DNA from: an uncultured bacterium
Lineage (GTDB): Bacteria; Myxococcota_A; Bradymonadia; UBA7976; VGTA01
NCBI GenBank assembly: GCA_943788935.1
Contig: CALSSE010000001.1
Span: 1-64,000 of the forward strand
Length of the DNA: 64,000 nucleotides
Reading direction: 5' to 3'
Part shown: positions 42,746 to 51,925 of the stretch, one piece after another
How the letters are laid out: each line of letters begins with the position of its first letter
Numbering within the stretch: the stretch's first letter is position 1
The notes under the pieces: model-generated
Told to the model about the DNA's origin: nothing
The model's input: only the letters and a program-made list of their open reading frames with translations
The model's database searches: none
Position numbers and translations under genes: made by a program

Positions 42746-44356
42746 TCAGAAGATTGAGCGAGGACCGCTCCCTGACCCTGAAAGTCCAGAGAACCCTGTA
42801 GATCCAAGCAATTGGAGAGCGATCGAAGTAGATTGATTCGCTTGAGCTAAGACTGAAGTATTCGCTGAAGCGACCATCATCTCTCGAGCCATCTCAGCGG
42901 TCTCACTAGCAAACTCAGCATCTTGGATACGGCTTTGAGAGACCTTAGTGTTCTCTGAGGTCTGCTGTAGATTACTCACCGTATGCTCTAGACGGTTGTG
43001 GTTTGCGCCGATATCACTTCGGAGAGCGCTGACCTCTTCTAAGGCGAGGTCGAGAGTCTCGAGAGCAGCGACCGCACCCTCTTTAGTGGAGATATCTAAT
43101 CCTGAAAGAGCGCTGTCTTTTGACACCCCAAAGACGGCAGATTGGCCGCCAAAGGCGAAAGGATTAGGGTTCTCGACCATGCCTCCGAGGTAGCTGTCAA
43201 CGAGGAATCCAAAGTGAGCATCAATCGCTTCATCGGACTGAATGGTGACGGTGCCTCCGTAAACGAAGGCGCCTTCAAAACCATCTCTAAGGCCAATGGC
43301 CGTCTCGAGGTCTCTCCCTCCATTATCACCAGAGTAGATGAGCTGCATGTTACGACCGTCTTCAGCGACAAGGACTAACTCATTACTCGCGTTGAGGTGA
43401 GCTTGTACTCCGGTCTCATCGTAGACAGCGTTGATCGAGTCGACGAGTGATCCGCTCGCGTCGTTTTCATTGATCTCGAAACCAGAGATCTTAACGTCAT
43501 TGATGCTGATGTATGTGTTAGTGGTCAACTCAACGGCTCCGACAGCGCCGGTGTTACCAAAGATATCAAAGCCGAGCTCATCGTTGCGACCCTGTTGGTT
43601 ATCGGTTCGGGTCGCACCAACCTTTGCGGAGACACCAGTAAAGCTCTGATATGCGTTAATCGCTACTGATTTAGCGATCGCAGATCCTTCATTATAGATG
43701 GTAGAGATCGCATCATCAGCGGCTACACTGTCTCTTATATCTACACCGTTGAGGGTAAATGATTCTGGCCCAGGCGCTCCCGCGAAACCTCCTAACAAGC
43801 TCATATCGGTAGCGACCCCTGTCTTAGAGGTGACTTTCGCTTGACGAGCTAGGGTCTCTGGTCGGATGCTGCTCAGGGTTAGATCATGAGTCTGTCCAAC
43901 TTTGTCACCCGCTTGAATCTTAAATTTGGTCTTCATCTGTTGGAAGATATGTAGACCGTTAAAGGTCGTTGTCTTAGCGATCCTGCTCAGCTCATTCATC
44001 AGCTGGCTGACCTCCGCTTGGGCAGACTTTAGGTCGCTCGAGTTGTAAGTCTCTGTTGCCGATTGAACAGAGAGCTCTCTCATCCTTTGCAGGATATTAT
44101 TGGTCTCGTTGAGCGCCCCTTCGGCGGTCTGTAGTAATGACATCCCGTCGGTGGTATTACGGATCGCTTGGTCATATCCACGGTGTTGGGCCTCCATACG
44201 AGTGCTGATCGAGAGACCTGCTGCGTCATCTTTAGCCCCGTTGATACGGTTGCCTGAACTGAGTCTCTCCATCTTAGTCGCGATGTTGCGCGTGTGCACA
44301 TTCATCGCATTTCTAGCGCGGATTGAGTCGGTATTAGTATTGATAAATAAGCTCAT
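42746..44356 (-). CDS. fliC: flagellin with two Flagellin_IN-type inserts
   Basis: This is the filament subunit. The N-terminal D0/D1 helices (residues 1-140; SLFINTNTDSIRARNAM, RLSSGNRINGAKDDAAGLSIS, ELSVQSATETYNSSDL) and C-terminal D1/D0 helices (440-518; LRSDIGANHNRLEHTVSNLQ, SRIQDAEFASETAEMA, ILAQANQ-like end) are standard. The variable middle holds two stretches resembling the flagellin hook IN motif (about 199-250 and 282-345). After the usual LLG end there is an extra Gly/Ser-rich tail of 18 residues, unusual because the D0 C terminus normally ends there. It is exported by the flagellar type III system. The 5' leader contains a short hairpin, and no clear sigma-28 or sigma-54 promoter was found. 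Confidence 0.93.
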   Translation of the reverse strand: MSLFINTNTDSIRARNAMNVHTRNIATKMERLSSGNRINGAKDDAAGLSISTRMEAQHRGYDQAIRNTTDGMSLLQTAEGALNETNNILQRMRELSVQSATETYNSSDLKSAQAEVSQLMNELSRIAKTTTFNGLHIFQQMKTKFKIQAGDKVGQTHDLTLSSIRPETLARQAKVTSKTGVATDMSLLGGFAGAPGPESFTLNGVDIRDSVAADDAISTIYNEGSAIAKSVAINAYQSFTGVSAKVGATRTDNQQGRNDELGFDIFGNTGAVGAVELTTNTYISINDVKISGFEINENDASGSLVDSINAVYDETGVQAHLNASNELVLVAEDGRNMQLIYSGDNGGRDLETAIGLRDGFEGAFVYGGTVTIQSDEAIDAHFGFLVDSYLGGMVENPNPFAFGGQSAVFGVSKDSALSGLDISTKEGAVAALETLDLALEEVSALRSDIGANHNRLEHTVSNLQQTSENTKVSQSRIQDAEFASETAEMAREMMVASANTSVLAQANQSTSIALQLLGSTGFSGLSGSGSGPRSIF

Positions 44357-44569
44357 GATGACCTCTTAATCTTATGGCATGGAAGACCAAGTCTTATAAT
44401 ACTAGGATAACGACATAAAATGAAGAGATAATCAAGCCTCTCCTCGATAAGATCTTCTTCAGCTTTTTATTCCATTGACCTTCCCTGTTCGGTTGACTCC
44501 GACTGAGGACTTGATGGATGATATGCGGGGTGACCTAAGTTACCTAGTGTCGTTGCTATATCGTCAGTA

Positions 44570-45748
44570 TTAAGGAGCAAACAAGAGCTCTCCGGAGGCA
44601 GTAGGGAAATTGAAAGTATCTCGCCATTCATAAAACCCTTCATCGATAATGGCTACCTGTTGAAAACCTCTAGCGATGAGTGCATCAGCGGCTTGTCCGC
44701 TTACGGCGTGAGGACATCCGCAATACGTCAGTGTGAAAACGCTTGGGTCTAGTTGGTCGGCATAAGCGTCAACGTCATAAAAGGGGAGAGAGATCGCTCC
44801 GGCGATATGCTCATCGACATAGTCAGCGGCCGGTCGAGCGTCTATAATCGTCATCTTCCTCTCAGCTAAGAGAGCGTCATAGACTTGTTGAGCAGGGACA
44901 AATCGATCTTCACGTAGCACAAAATCAGGATCTTCTCCTTCAGGGTGAAGGGGAGTTTGATCCACTTGAGGAGTGAATGGTGGAGGGGGATCCATATCAA
45001 CAGGGCTGGCCCAAGATCGTATCAAAGAGACGAGGTCTGCGAGACCTTGCTCATTGACAAGGGGAGGACCATAAGCACCCATAGAGGTACCGCGTCGTCC
45101 CACTTGAATGGCATGAGCTAAAAAGCCATCGTCAACGGTCTCCAAAAACCAAGGGTTATTTAGGCTGACCGCACTTATGCCCTCTCCATTTTCACCATGA
45201 CAACTAGCGCATACCGCGTTGTATAGAGGCTGCCCTCTTTGAGGAGCGCCGGTGAGAGAGGGCGCAGGGTAATTGAGGCTAGGTTCTGTCTGCCATAGTC
45301 GGATAAAAGCGACGATATCACGAACCATTGAGGTGTCTAGAGGTCCTCCTTTCTCAACGCCCCAAGGGCTCATCGGGGTACCAGGACGACCGTGGACGGT
45401 AGAGAGAGTGAGGAACTCATCAGAGGCGACCGATAAAAAGTCCTGATTGTTGAGAGCGTTGGCATTATCAGCTAGATAGCCTTCTCCTTCGGCTCCATGG
45501 CAGAAACCACAAAACTGTTGGTAAAGCGCTTCACCTCTCTCTAGATCGATGGCAACAGGTTCATCGCCAGCATTAACCTCATCGCCAGCGCTTATATCGC
45601 TCCCTGCATTGACCTCGCCGCCAGCGCTCATGTCACTTCTAGCATTGATCTCTTTAGGCTCAGCGGTGTCACAACTGATGAGGGTAAATGAGATGAGAGA
45701 CCACACTATGACAGCGGTAAGATTTAATGTGTACAGCGCCTGAAACAT
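44570..45748 (-). CDS. lipoprotein with two cytochrome-c domains and a rhodanese domain
   Basis: The signal ends LISC (Cys26), then CDTAEPKE and a short A-G-D/E-rich spacer. There are two class I cytochrome-c domains: C80-G-F-C83-H84 with PMSPWG as the likely distal Met region, and C180-A-S-C183-H184 with SMGAYGPPL. A C-terminal rhodanese domain (about 282-392) has IIDARPAADYVDEHIAGAIS and the active loop TYCGCPHAVSG (Cys343). A sulfur carrier joined to electron carriers suggests extracytoplasmic sulfur or thiol oxidation. AGAGGAAA precedes the ATG. It is followed on the same strand (upstream in transcription) by the thioredoxin-like repeat lipoprotein, with which it shares the CDTAEPK start. 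Confidence 0.85.
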   Translation of the reverse strand: MFQALYTLNLTAVIVWSLISFTLISCDTAEPKEINARSDMSAGGEVNAGSDISAGDEVNAGDEPVAIDLERGEALYQQFCGFCHGAEGEGYLADNANALNNQDFLSVASDEFLTLSTVHGRPGTPMSPWGVEKGGPLDTSMVRDIVAFIRLWQTEPSLNYPAPSLTGAPQRGQPLYNAVCASCHGENGEGISAVSLNNPWFLETVDDGFLAHAIQVGRRGTSMGAYGPPLVNEQGLADLVSLIRSWASPVDMDPPPPFTPQVDQTPLHPEGEDPDFVLREDRFVPAQQVYDALLAERKMTIIDARPAADYVDEHIAGAISLPFYDVDAYADQLDPSVFTLTYCGCPHAVSGQAADALIARGFQQVAIIDEGFYEWRDTFNFPTASGELLFAP

Positions 45749-45799
45749 AGATTTTTCCTCTGATCGTTAGTCCATGATGAGTCATAGTTGGGATCCTAC

Positions 45800-47056
45800 T
45801 TACGGGTCGGTTGTCCCATTAAGCACCTCTAAGATGACTCCCATTAGATTCATATATCCCTCATCAGTACTCAGATTTAATGAGAAATCTCGGTCATCAT
45901 CGTCAAGGAATCGAGCGAGAGTACCCTCACTGTTGTAGATATACATGTCATCTTTATCGCCGCCTACCCGACTCTCTACCAATGTACCATCACCGGAGTC
46001 GACCATGGTTATATCGCTCATTTCTGTCCAGGCGTTAACCTCAGCGACATCTTGTAGAATACTGCTCATAGATCGTGTCGTAAATGCTTCTAGGTTATCC
46101 TCGGTGTTGATCTCATTGATCACCGAGATCCACAGCACATGACCTTGGGCGAGGAGCTCGAATCTCATCTGCTCTAATTTGGTCAATTGAGCCTGACAAT
46201 ACCCGCAGGTTGAGCGGAGCAAGACAACCAATGTGACTTGACCTTGGAACTCGTCTATACCGTAATATTGGCCCACACCACAGCTTGATGGATTGAGATC
46301 TCTCAGTATGAAATTTGGCGGGTTGGCTCCAATGCAAGTGACACAGTCTTGACTGTTGTTAGCGGGTACCTCTGTTTCGGCAACGCTCTCAACGACTGGC
46401 CCTACGCATCCTTCTATCGGCTCATCTGGGAGTTCTTGACCACTAGCAGACTCTCCTGCCATAGACTCTCCTGCCATAGACTCTCCTGCCATAGACTCTC
46501 CTGCCATAGACTCTCCTGCCATAGAGTCGCCAGCCACAGAGTCGCCAGCCACAGAGTCGCCAGCCACAGAGTCGCCAGCCACAGAGTCGCCAGCCACAGA
46601 GTCGCCAGCCACAGAGTCGCCAGCCACAGAGTCGCCGGCCGCAGAGTCGCCGGCCGCAGAGTCACCGGCCGCAGAGTCACCGGCCACAGAGTCGCCAGCC
46701 GCAGAGTCGCCGGCCACAGAGTCGCCAGCCGCAGAGTCGCCAGCCACAGAGTCGCCAGCTACAGGGTCGCCCGCTACAGACTCGCCGGCCACAGGGTCGC
46801 CCGCTACAGACTCGCCGGCCATAGAGTCCCCAGCTACAGAGTCGCCAGCTACAGAGTCCCCAGCTACAGAGTCACCAGCCGCAGACTCGCCGGCCATGGC
46901 TTCTAAAAAGAGCTGTTTAGGCTCAGCAGTATCACAGCCGCTCAGTGACAAAACACTAGATAAAAAAATACTTGGTAAGAAAACGATTTTACCCATGCAT
47001 GTCATCATATTTATAAGGACATACATTTGGTGTGAGCACGACTTAATGACTGACAT
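45800..47056 (-). CDS. thioredoxin-like lipoprotein with about thirty AGDS/AGES pentapeptide repeats
   Basis: ATG 47056 has AAGGA eight bases upstream, favouring it over 47092. A long signal ends LSLSGC (Cys41), followed by CDTAEPKQ, as in the downstream cytochrome-rhodanese protein. Then come about thirty pentapeptides of types VAGDS, AAGDS, VAGDP and MAGES. The C-terminal 190 residues are a thioredoxin/AhpC-like domain with a CGYC redox motif (VLLRSTCGYCQAQL) and a GVGQYYGIDEFQGQVTLVV lead-in. The repeats look like a long flexible spacer lifting a thiol-redox domain off the membrane. The pair probably forms one periplasmic or surface redox unit, with electrons moving between thiol and heme. 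Confidence 0.85.
   Translation of the reverse strand: MSVIKSCSHQMYVLINMMTCMGKIVFLPSIFLSSVLSLSGCDTAEPKQLFLEAMAGESAAGDSVAGDSVAGDSVAGDSMAGESVAGDPVAGESVAGDPVAGDSVAGDSAAGDSVAGDSAAGDSVAGDSAAGDSAAGDSAAGDSVAGDSVAGDSVAGDSVAGDSVAGDSVAGDSVAGDSMAGESMAGESMAGESMAGESMAGESASGQELPDEPIEGCVGPVVESVAETEVPANNSQDCVTCIGANPPNFILRDLNPSSCGVGQYYGIDEFQGQVTLVVLLRSTCGYCQAQLTKLEQMRFELLAQGHVLWISVINEINTEDNLEAFTTRSMSSILQDVAEVNAWTEMSDITMVDSGDGTLVESRVGGDKDDMYIYNSEGTLARFLDDDDRDFSLNLSTDEGYMNLMGVILEVLNGTTDP
46446..46900 (-). repeat. 15-bp coding minisatellite (AGDS/AGES)
   Basis: About thirty tandem copies of a 15-bp unit (plus strand AGAGTCGCCAGCCAC and variants). One end is homogeneous in the MAGES type, the middle in VAGDS, and the other end is mixed. 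This is consistent with repeated local expansions. Both other strands stay open here, so long antisense frames are artefacts. Confidence 0.95.
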
Positions 47057-47223
47057 AGCGGAATCCTTACTCTTAATATTGCTGATCATCATAACAAATG
47101 TTTCTCTGTAAAAGTGTATACATGAGAATAGCGCTTAGACTCAAGCGTCCATAGTTGAGCGCAGTGAACGAATCAATGAGAGCTGTCTCTCTTTAACTTT
47201 TTGGTATTATATAGGTTACTATT

Positions 47224-48523
47224 ATGGGTCTTAAGACTTCAAAACCAGTGCGAATTAATCGACTCGACTTCCCTTTTGTGGTCAATCATTATCGTTGGCC
47301 GAGTGGCCTACAACTACTCCATCAACCCGAGCATCAGGCGCCGTTAGTGAGCTATCAGACTTGGCTCAAAGTAGGGAGTAGTCATGAGGAAACGGGAAAA
47401 AACGGGGATCGCTCACCTGTTTGAGCATCTTATGTTTAAAGGGACACAGAAGCATCCTGAAGGCGAGCTTGATCGTCTCCTCGAAGAGGTAGGAGGAGAT
47501 GTTAACGCTGCCACTTGGTTAGATTGGACCTACTATTACACAGATCTACCGAGTGAACATGTTGAGCGAGTAGTGATGCTCGAAGCAGACCGGCTCTCTC
47601 AGCTCCATTTAACTGCCGAGGTCTTAGAGGCAGAGCGACAAGTGGTGATGAATGAGCGGAGAGAGTGTGTTGAGGATGACCCCTGTGAGAGTATGAGCGA
47701 GATCTTATGGTCTAAGCTCATGGGAGAAGGTCACCCTTATGCTCATACAACAATTGGTTTGATGGAGGACATTGAGCAGCTCTCTCTTGAAGATTGTCGA
47801 GCATTTTACAAACGGTTTTATCACCCGAGTCAGATCACTCTCGTTGTGAGTGGCGATATCACTGCTGAGGCGATCATTGATATGATCGAGACACATTACG
47901 GTGAAGAGCTCTCTATCTCTCAGCCTCAGCACCATATCTCATTTCCGACACCAGCGCCTGTAGAAGAAGAGTGGATCGAAGAGGAGATGGAGCTGCACGC
48001 TCCTCGAATACACCTTGGTTTTCGTACTTATGCTGCTCATGATCATCGTTCTGCCGCCTTAGAGTGCTTAGATGAACTCCTTTTTGAGGGAGACTCTTCA
48101 CGCCTTTATAAACGACTGATCTTTGACCTTGAGGTCGCCTCATGCGTCTATTCGGTAATGCCTCAATTTAGTGGGGAAGGGGTCTATGAAATTGTGATTG
48201 AGCTGTTACCCGATAGTGATGCTCAAGCTGTGGTCAATGAGGTGACAGATGAACTGACAAGAATCAGCCAATATGGTATTTTGGACGAAGAGCTAGCGAG
48301 GGTAAAGCTCGCTAAAGAGCTGTATAGTTATCGTAGTCTACAGACTGTTCAACAGCGAGCGTTCTGCTTAGGCTTTTGGCAAAGTACATGTAATGACTTT
48401 CAGCAGAGCTTCTCGCGATTGACGTCTCTCCAGGGTGTGAAAAATGACCATATTATAGAGGTCGCCAAAGATCTGCTCAAACCTGAGGGGCGTTTGGCTT
48501 TGATCGGTCGCCCAAAACGTTGA
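47224..48523 (+). pseudogene. M16-family zinc peptidase with a one-base frameshift
   Basis: Two frames (47224-47424 and 47384-48523) join into one protein of about 430 residues. The first gives NHYRWPSGLQLLHQPEHQAPLVSYQTWLKVGSSHEETGK; the second continues TGIAHLFEHLMFKGT with the inverted zinc motif HLFEH and the downstream Glu in EAERQVVMNERRE. Dropping one A from the six-A run at 47397-47402 restores the invariant GKTGIAHLFEH. M16 enzymes (PqqL/insulinase-like) degrade or process peptides. One M16 half plus its partner domain is present, as in single-chain dimerising types. Everything else is intact, so a homopolymer error or a very recent mutation is likely. Confidence 0.82.
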
Positions 48524-48550
48524 CCATGAGAGGAGTGACGAGGCATAGTG

Positions 48551-48630
48551 ATTTATCCTGAGTAATCTTGAGCTATCCTGAGCTATCCTGAGCTACCCTG
48601 AGCTACCCTGAGCTACCCTGTGTAATCTTT
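48551..48630. repeat. 10-bp tandem repeat
   Basis: Five clean copies of AGCTATCCTG / AGCTACCCTG (48571-48620) are flanked by three decayed ones. The period equals about one helical turn. It lies between the M16 gene and the Ig-like lipoprotein. Confidence 0.9.
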
Positions 48631-48707
48631 AGTCATCCGCTGATGATCTTTACCACATCGACTATTTCCCTCTACGATGATACCAAGCGATAAAGGTGTT
48701 AGGCATA

Positions 48708-50693
48708 ATGCGAAACCTCCCTTCCTCACTCCCCTCACTGCTCTTGTTGAGTGTTTTGTTGTTTATCACTGCCTGTGATGATGAGAAGCCGAGCTCCGAA
48801 GTCATCTCGATCGGTGGGATGATGATGAATGAGTCCTCGATGACCCAGGGGTTATTACGACTTGATCATCCAACGAATGGACAATTGTTTAATACCAGAG
48901 AGATCAGAGTACAGGGGATCCACCCAAACGCTAGTGAAGTGCTGGTGAATGGAACCTCGGTCCCAGTGGTGAGTCAACGCTTTAACACCATGATAGCCCT
49001 AGAGGATGGCGCTCACGTTCTCGTGGTGAGCTCAGGGGAAGATGTGATCAGTGTAAATATTGTCATAGACTCCACTCCGCCACAGGTTCAGATCACGGAA
49101 CCTGAATATGGGACACACTTAGACTCGAATGATAGCTCTTTGGTGACGATTATCGGTGTAGCTACTGATGGAGATAATGGAAGCGGTATTCAGAGTGTTC
49201 TCGTCAATGGGCAGGGCGTTTTAGTCGAACCAAATGGACGCTTTCAGTATACCTATGAGCCTGAGTTTGGGCTCAACCGTCCACTGGCGATCGCTGTCGA
49301 TCAGGCCGGAAACGAGAGTGACTGCTCTAGAGGGTTTTTGTTTGGTCGCTTCAAGTCTTGGGGATCTCAACTTGATCGGGGGTTGAGAATAGAGATCAAA
49401 CCGCCAGCCTTTGATGTGATCGCTGTGACTTTGGAGAATGCCCTAAAGTCAGGGCTTGTTGAGGATCTCATCAATGAAAATATGGGATTCAGTGATGAGA
49501 TTGCGATCAATGATATCCTCTTTCAAGACATCGACGTCCAACTGATTCCCCAGAATGGTTATCTGGAGATCTCGATTAGCTTCTATGATCTTAGGGTGTT
49601 TTTTGAGCTCTCATCCCCCGAGACCACTGGAGATGTATATATCTCGCCAGCGACTCTCAGCGCGAGGCTTGTCCTCACCCCTCTACCTGATGGAACATTG
49701 GATGCTGAGGTCCTTAACCCTGAACTCAATCTAGAGAATCTAAATGTGCAAGTCGACAACGCTCTCCTAGATACAGCGATCACCTTTGTGGAGGGCTATG
49801 TCAGTGACCTCGCGGAGGACACCCTCCTCGCGGTGATCGATCAAGCTCTCATCGGAGAACTACTCTCCCCCAACCTGTTCTCTCCAGAGTTTGATATACT
49901 GGGAGTTCCGGTGAGGGTTCGCGCCTTATTTCAATCTGTGAACATGACGGCTGAGAGCGCTCAAGGCGAGTTAGGTATTAAAATCGAAGACTTGCCGGTG
50001 ATCAACCCCAGTATCGGTTACCTTCATCAAATTACCGAGGGGGCTCCCGCTAGACTAATGAGTATGGCCTCTGCAGATATTCATCAAAATACCCTCCACT
50101 ACATCTTCTCTCACTTATGGTACGGAGGGCTCCTAAATACTACACTCGCTGAGATCACTGAACCTCCGAGCGCTCTCAGCGCAGCATTACTCAATGGATT
50201 TACCGACGGTAAACTCCTCGAATATATGTCGCCCGCAGAGATGATCGGAGTGAGACTGCGACCGATGTTACCACCGACCTCTCGTTTCGACTTAACTCGG
50301 CCGAGCGTGATCCTCGTCGATATCGTTGATCTACTCCTCGACTTAACCCTCCCTGATGGACGAGCATGGTTCACTATGGGGCTTGATATCACCGCAGCGA
50401 TCACCCCACGACTGATCAATAATCGTCTCGGCCTAGATGTATCCCTGACTGTCCGTGGTGTGAAGGTAGATGAGCCATTGTTCCCTGTACAGAGTAAAGA
50501 GTTGATCACTTTAGTCGCTAATTTTGTGCAGAATCTCCCTCAACAGCTAGGTGAAGAAGGCTTGCGTAATCTGTTTGATCTCAATGAACTAGATTTTTAT
50601 GGTCTTCGGCTAAGTAGCGGCATCATACAAAGCGTTAATGTACCCGCTCCTTATCTACAAGGGGGGATTAACCTCGAGGCGATGATCCAATGA
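48708..50693 (+). CDS. Ig-like lipoprotein with a long lipid-binding-like C-terminal region
   Basis: ATG 48708 gives the clean signal MRNLPSSLPSLLLLSVLLFITAC (Cys23). The GTG at 48696 would add four residues. Residues 50-205 hold two bacterial Ig-like modules (RLDHPTNGQLFNTREIRVQG; DSTPPQVQITEPEYGTHLDSN, ending AVDQAGNESDC). The last 430 residues alternate long amphipathic strands and helices (DVIAVTLENALKSGLVEDLI, DIDVQLIPQNGYLEISISFYDL, FDLTRPSVILVDIVDLLLDLTL) with few charges. By eye this resembles TULIP/BPI-type lipid-binding folds, but no signature proves it. Its TGA overlaps the ATG of the ureohydrolase (ATGA). Confidence 0.7.
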   Translation: MRNLPSSLPSLLLLSVLLFITACDDEKPSSEVISIGGMMMNESSMTQGLLRLDHPTNGQLFNTREIRVQGIHPNASEVLVNGTSVPVVSQRFNTMIALEDGAHVLVVSSGEDVISVNIVIDSTPPQVQITEPEYGTHLDSNDSSLVTIIGVATDGDNGSGIQSVLVNGQGVLVEPNGRFQYTYEPEFGLNRPLAIAVDQAGNESDCSRGFLFGRFKSWGSQLDRGLRIEIKPPAFDVIAVTLENALKSGLVEDLINENMGFSDEIAINDILFQDIDVQLIPQNGYLEISISFYDLRVFFELSSPETTGDVYISPATLSARLVLTPLPDGTLDAEVLNPELNLENLNVQVDNALLDTAITFVEGYVSDLAEDTLLAVIDQALIGELLSPNLFSPEFDILGVPVRVRALFQSVNMTAESAQGELGIKIEDLPVINPSIGYLHQITEGAPARLMSMASADIHQNTLHYIFSHLWYGGLLNTTLAEITEPPSALSAALLNGFTDGKLLEYMSPAEMIGVRLRPMLPPTSRFDLTRPSVILVDIVDLLLDLTLPDGRAWFTMGLDITAAITPRLINNRLGLDVSLTVRGVKVDEPLFPVQSKELITLVANFVQNLPQQLGEEGLRNLFDLNELDFYGLRLSSGIIQSVNVPAPYLQGGINLEAMIQ

Positions 50694-51910
50694 GTGGTCA
50701 GTCGTTGAACGCACGTTTAGAGAGAGCGCTTAACGCTCTCAAGCTCACCCTTCGACCTGCAGGGGGTGGAGTCTACGTTGTCAGCACTGGACTCGCTGAA
50801 CAGCGTCAGCTGCAGAGGGCCATTTATCAAAGTTCCAATGATGAAATGATAGAGACTGAATGGATAAGAACTCTAAAAGCGGCTCTTGAATTTCAACAGT
50901 TTGATGAAGAGAAGACCAGTGAGACAAGTGAGACAAGTGAGATCATCAACAGCGGTCTTCTCATCTTGGGCGTCCCTTCGGATACAGGTGCAGGGTTCAC
51001 TCGAGGAGCGAACCTCGCCCCCGCACAGCTCCGATCATATCTCATGAATACTCACCCCAATCACCCCCTGCTTGGAGCCTCGGCGCTTGATGTAGGCGAT
51101 GTACGTGTAGTGCCCCAACTCCTCAGTGATGAGATGTTAAGCCCACAGCAGCTCGAGGCTACTCGTCAAGCCCTCTACCCCGATGAGCCAACAGCCCAAC
51201 AGCTCCCCGTCTCCCCGCTAGATATCACGTATGACAGCCTCTCTTTGATTGCTGCTGAAGAGATACATCGTCCTCTGACACCGATCGTGATCGGCGGTGA
51301 TCACAGTGTAGGTTGGCCAGCCTTTAAGGCCGCTTTTGATCGATGGGAGACACCGGGGAGAGCCCGGCTCGGTCTACTACACTTTGACGCTCATACCGAT
51401 CTGCTCAGTGAGCGTTTAGGAGTGAAGTATTGCTTCGCGACTTGGGCGTGGCACGCTAACCAACTCCTCGGTGAAGATGGCCGACTCGTCCAAGTCGGGA
51501 TCAGAGCGAGCGGGAGGGATAGGGCGCATTGGGAGTCGACCTGTAATGTCAGGCAATACTGGGCGCAAGAGGCTAGAGAATTGGGGGCTGTCGAGGTTGG
51601 GCGACAGATTATCGAACGTTTTGAGTCCCTCGGTGTGACCGCGCTCTATGTGAGCAATGATATCGATGGCACAGATAGCCTCTATGCGAGTGCTACTGGA
51701 ACACCAGAGCCAAATGGGCTTATGCCTGACGAAGTGGATCAGATTACTCGAATCGTGGGGGAGCGCTTCCCTCTGATTGGCGCTGACTTAGTCGAGATCG
51801 CTCCGCCACTCTCTCGCGAAAAATTTGAGCCTGAGCGGACCTTTGAGACCGCAACCCAATACTTGAGGACGCTCTGTGAGCTAGGTTTGAGTCGCTCCCC
51901 CATTCGTTAA
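50690..51910 (+). CDS. arginase/agmatinase-family ureohydrolase (formiminoglutamase-like) with an extra N terminus
   Basis: This is a binuclear Mn2+ hydrolase that splits a guanidino or formimino group. The ligands are all present: VIGGDHSVG (His205), HFDAHTDLL (Asp233, His235, Asp237) and VSNDIDGTD (Asp324, Asp326). The core starts at about residue 89 (LLILGVPSDTGAGFTRGANLAPAQLR). The first 85 residues, containing a run of SETSETSE, are an extension absent from typical members. Substrate could be arginine, agmatine, guanidinobutyrate, guanidinopropionate or formiminoglutamate; motif inspection cannot choose. It is translationally coupled to the Ig-like lipoprotein and convergent with the giant repeat lipoprotein. 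Confidence 0.88.
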   Translation: MSGQSLNARLERALNALKLTLRPAGGGVYVVSTGLAEQRQLQRAIYQSSNDEMIETEWIRTLKAALEFQQFDEEKTSETSETSEIINSGLLILGVPSDTGAGFTRGANLAPAQLRSYLMNTHPNHPLLGASALDVGDVRVVPQLLSDEMLSPQQLEATRQALYPDEPTAQQLPVSPLDITYDSLSLIAAEEIHRPLTPIVIGGDHSVGWPAFKAAFDRWETPGRARLGLLHFDAHTDLLSERLGVKYCFATWAWHANQLLGEDGRLVQVGIRASGRDRAHWESTCNVRQYWAQEARELGAVEVGRQIIERFESLGVTALYVSNDIDGTDSLYASATGTPEPNGLMPDEVDQITRIVGERFPLIGADLVEIAPPLSREKFEPERTFETATQYLRTLCELGLSRSPIR

Positions 51911-51925
51911 TAGGATGATAGAGCG

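Noticed and set aside
46446..46900. Possible CRISPR array
   Set aside because: Units are directly tandem with no unique spacers and encode a regular peptide; no cas genes nearby.
46349..46906. Long plus-strand open frame with SCHR/ASHRV repeats
   Set aside because: It is the antisense of the 15-bp AGDS minisatellite; the repeat keeps several frames open. No ribosome site or fold, and the minus-strand lipoprotein explains the region.
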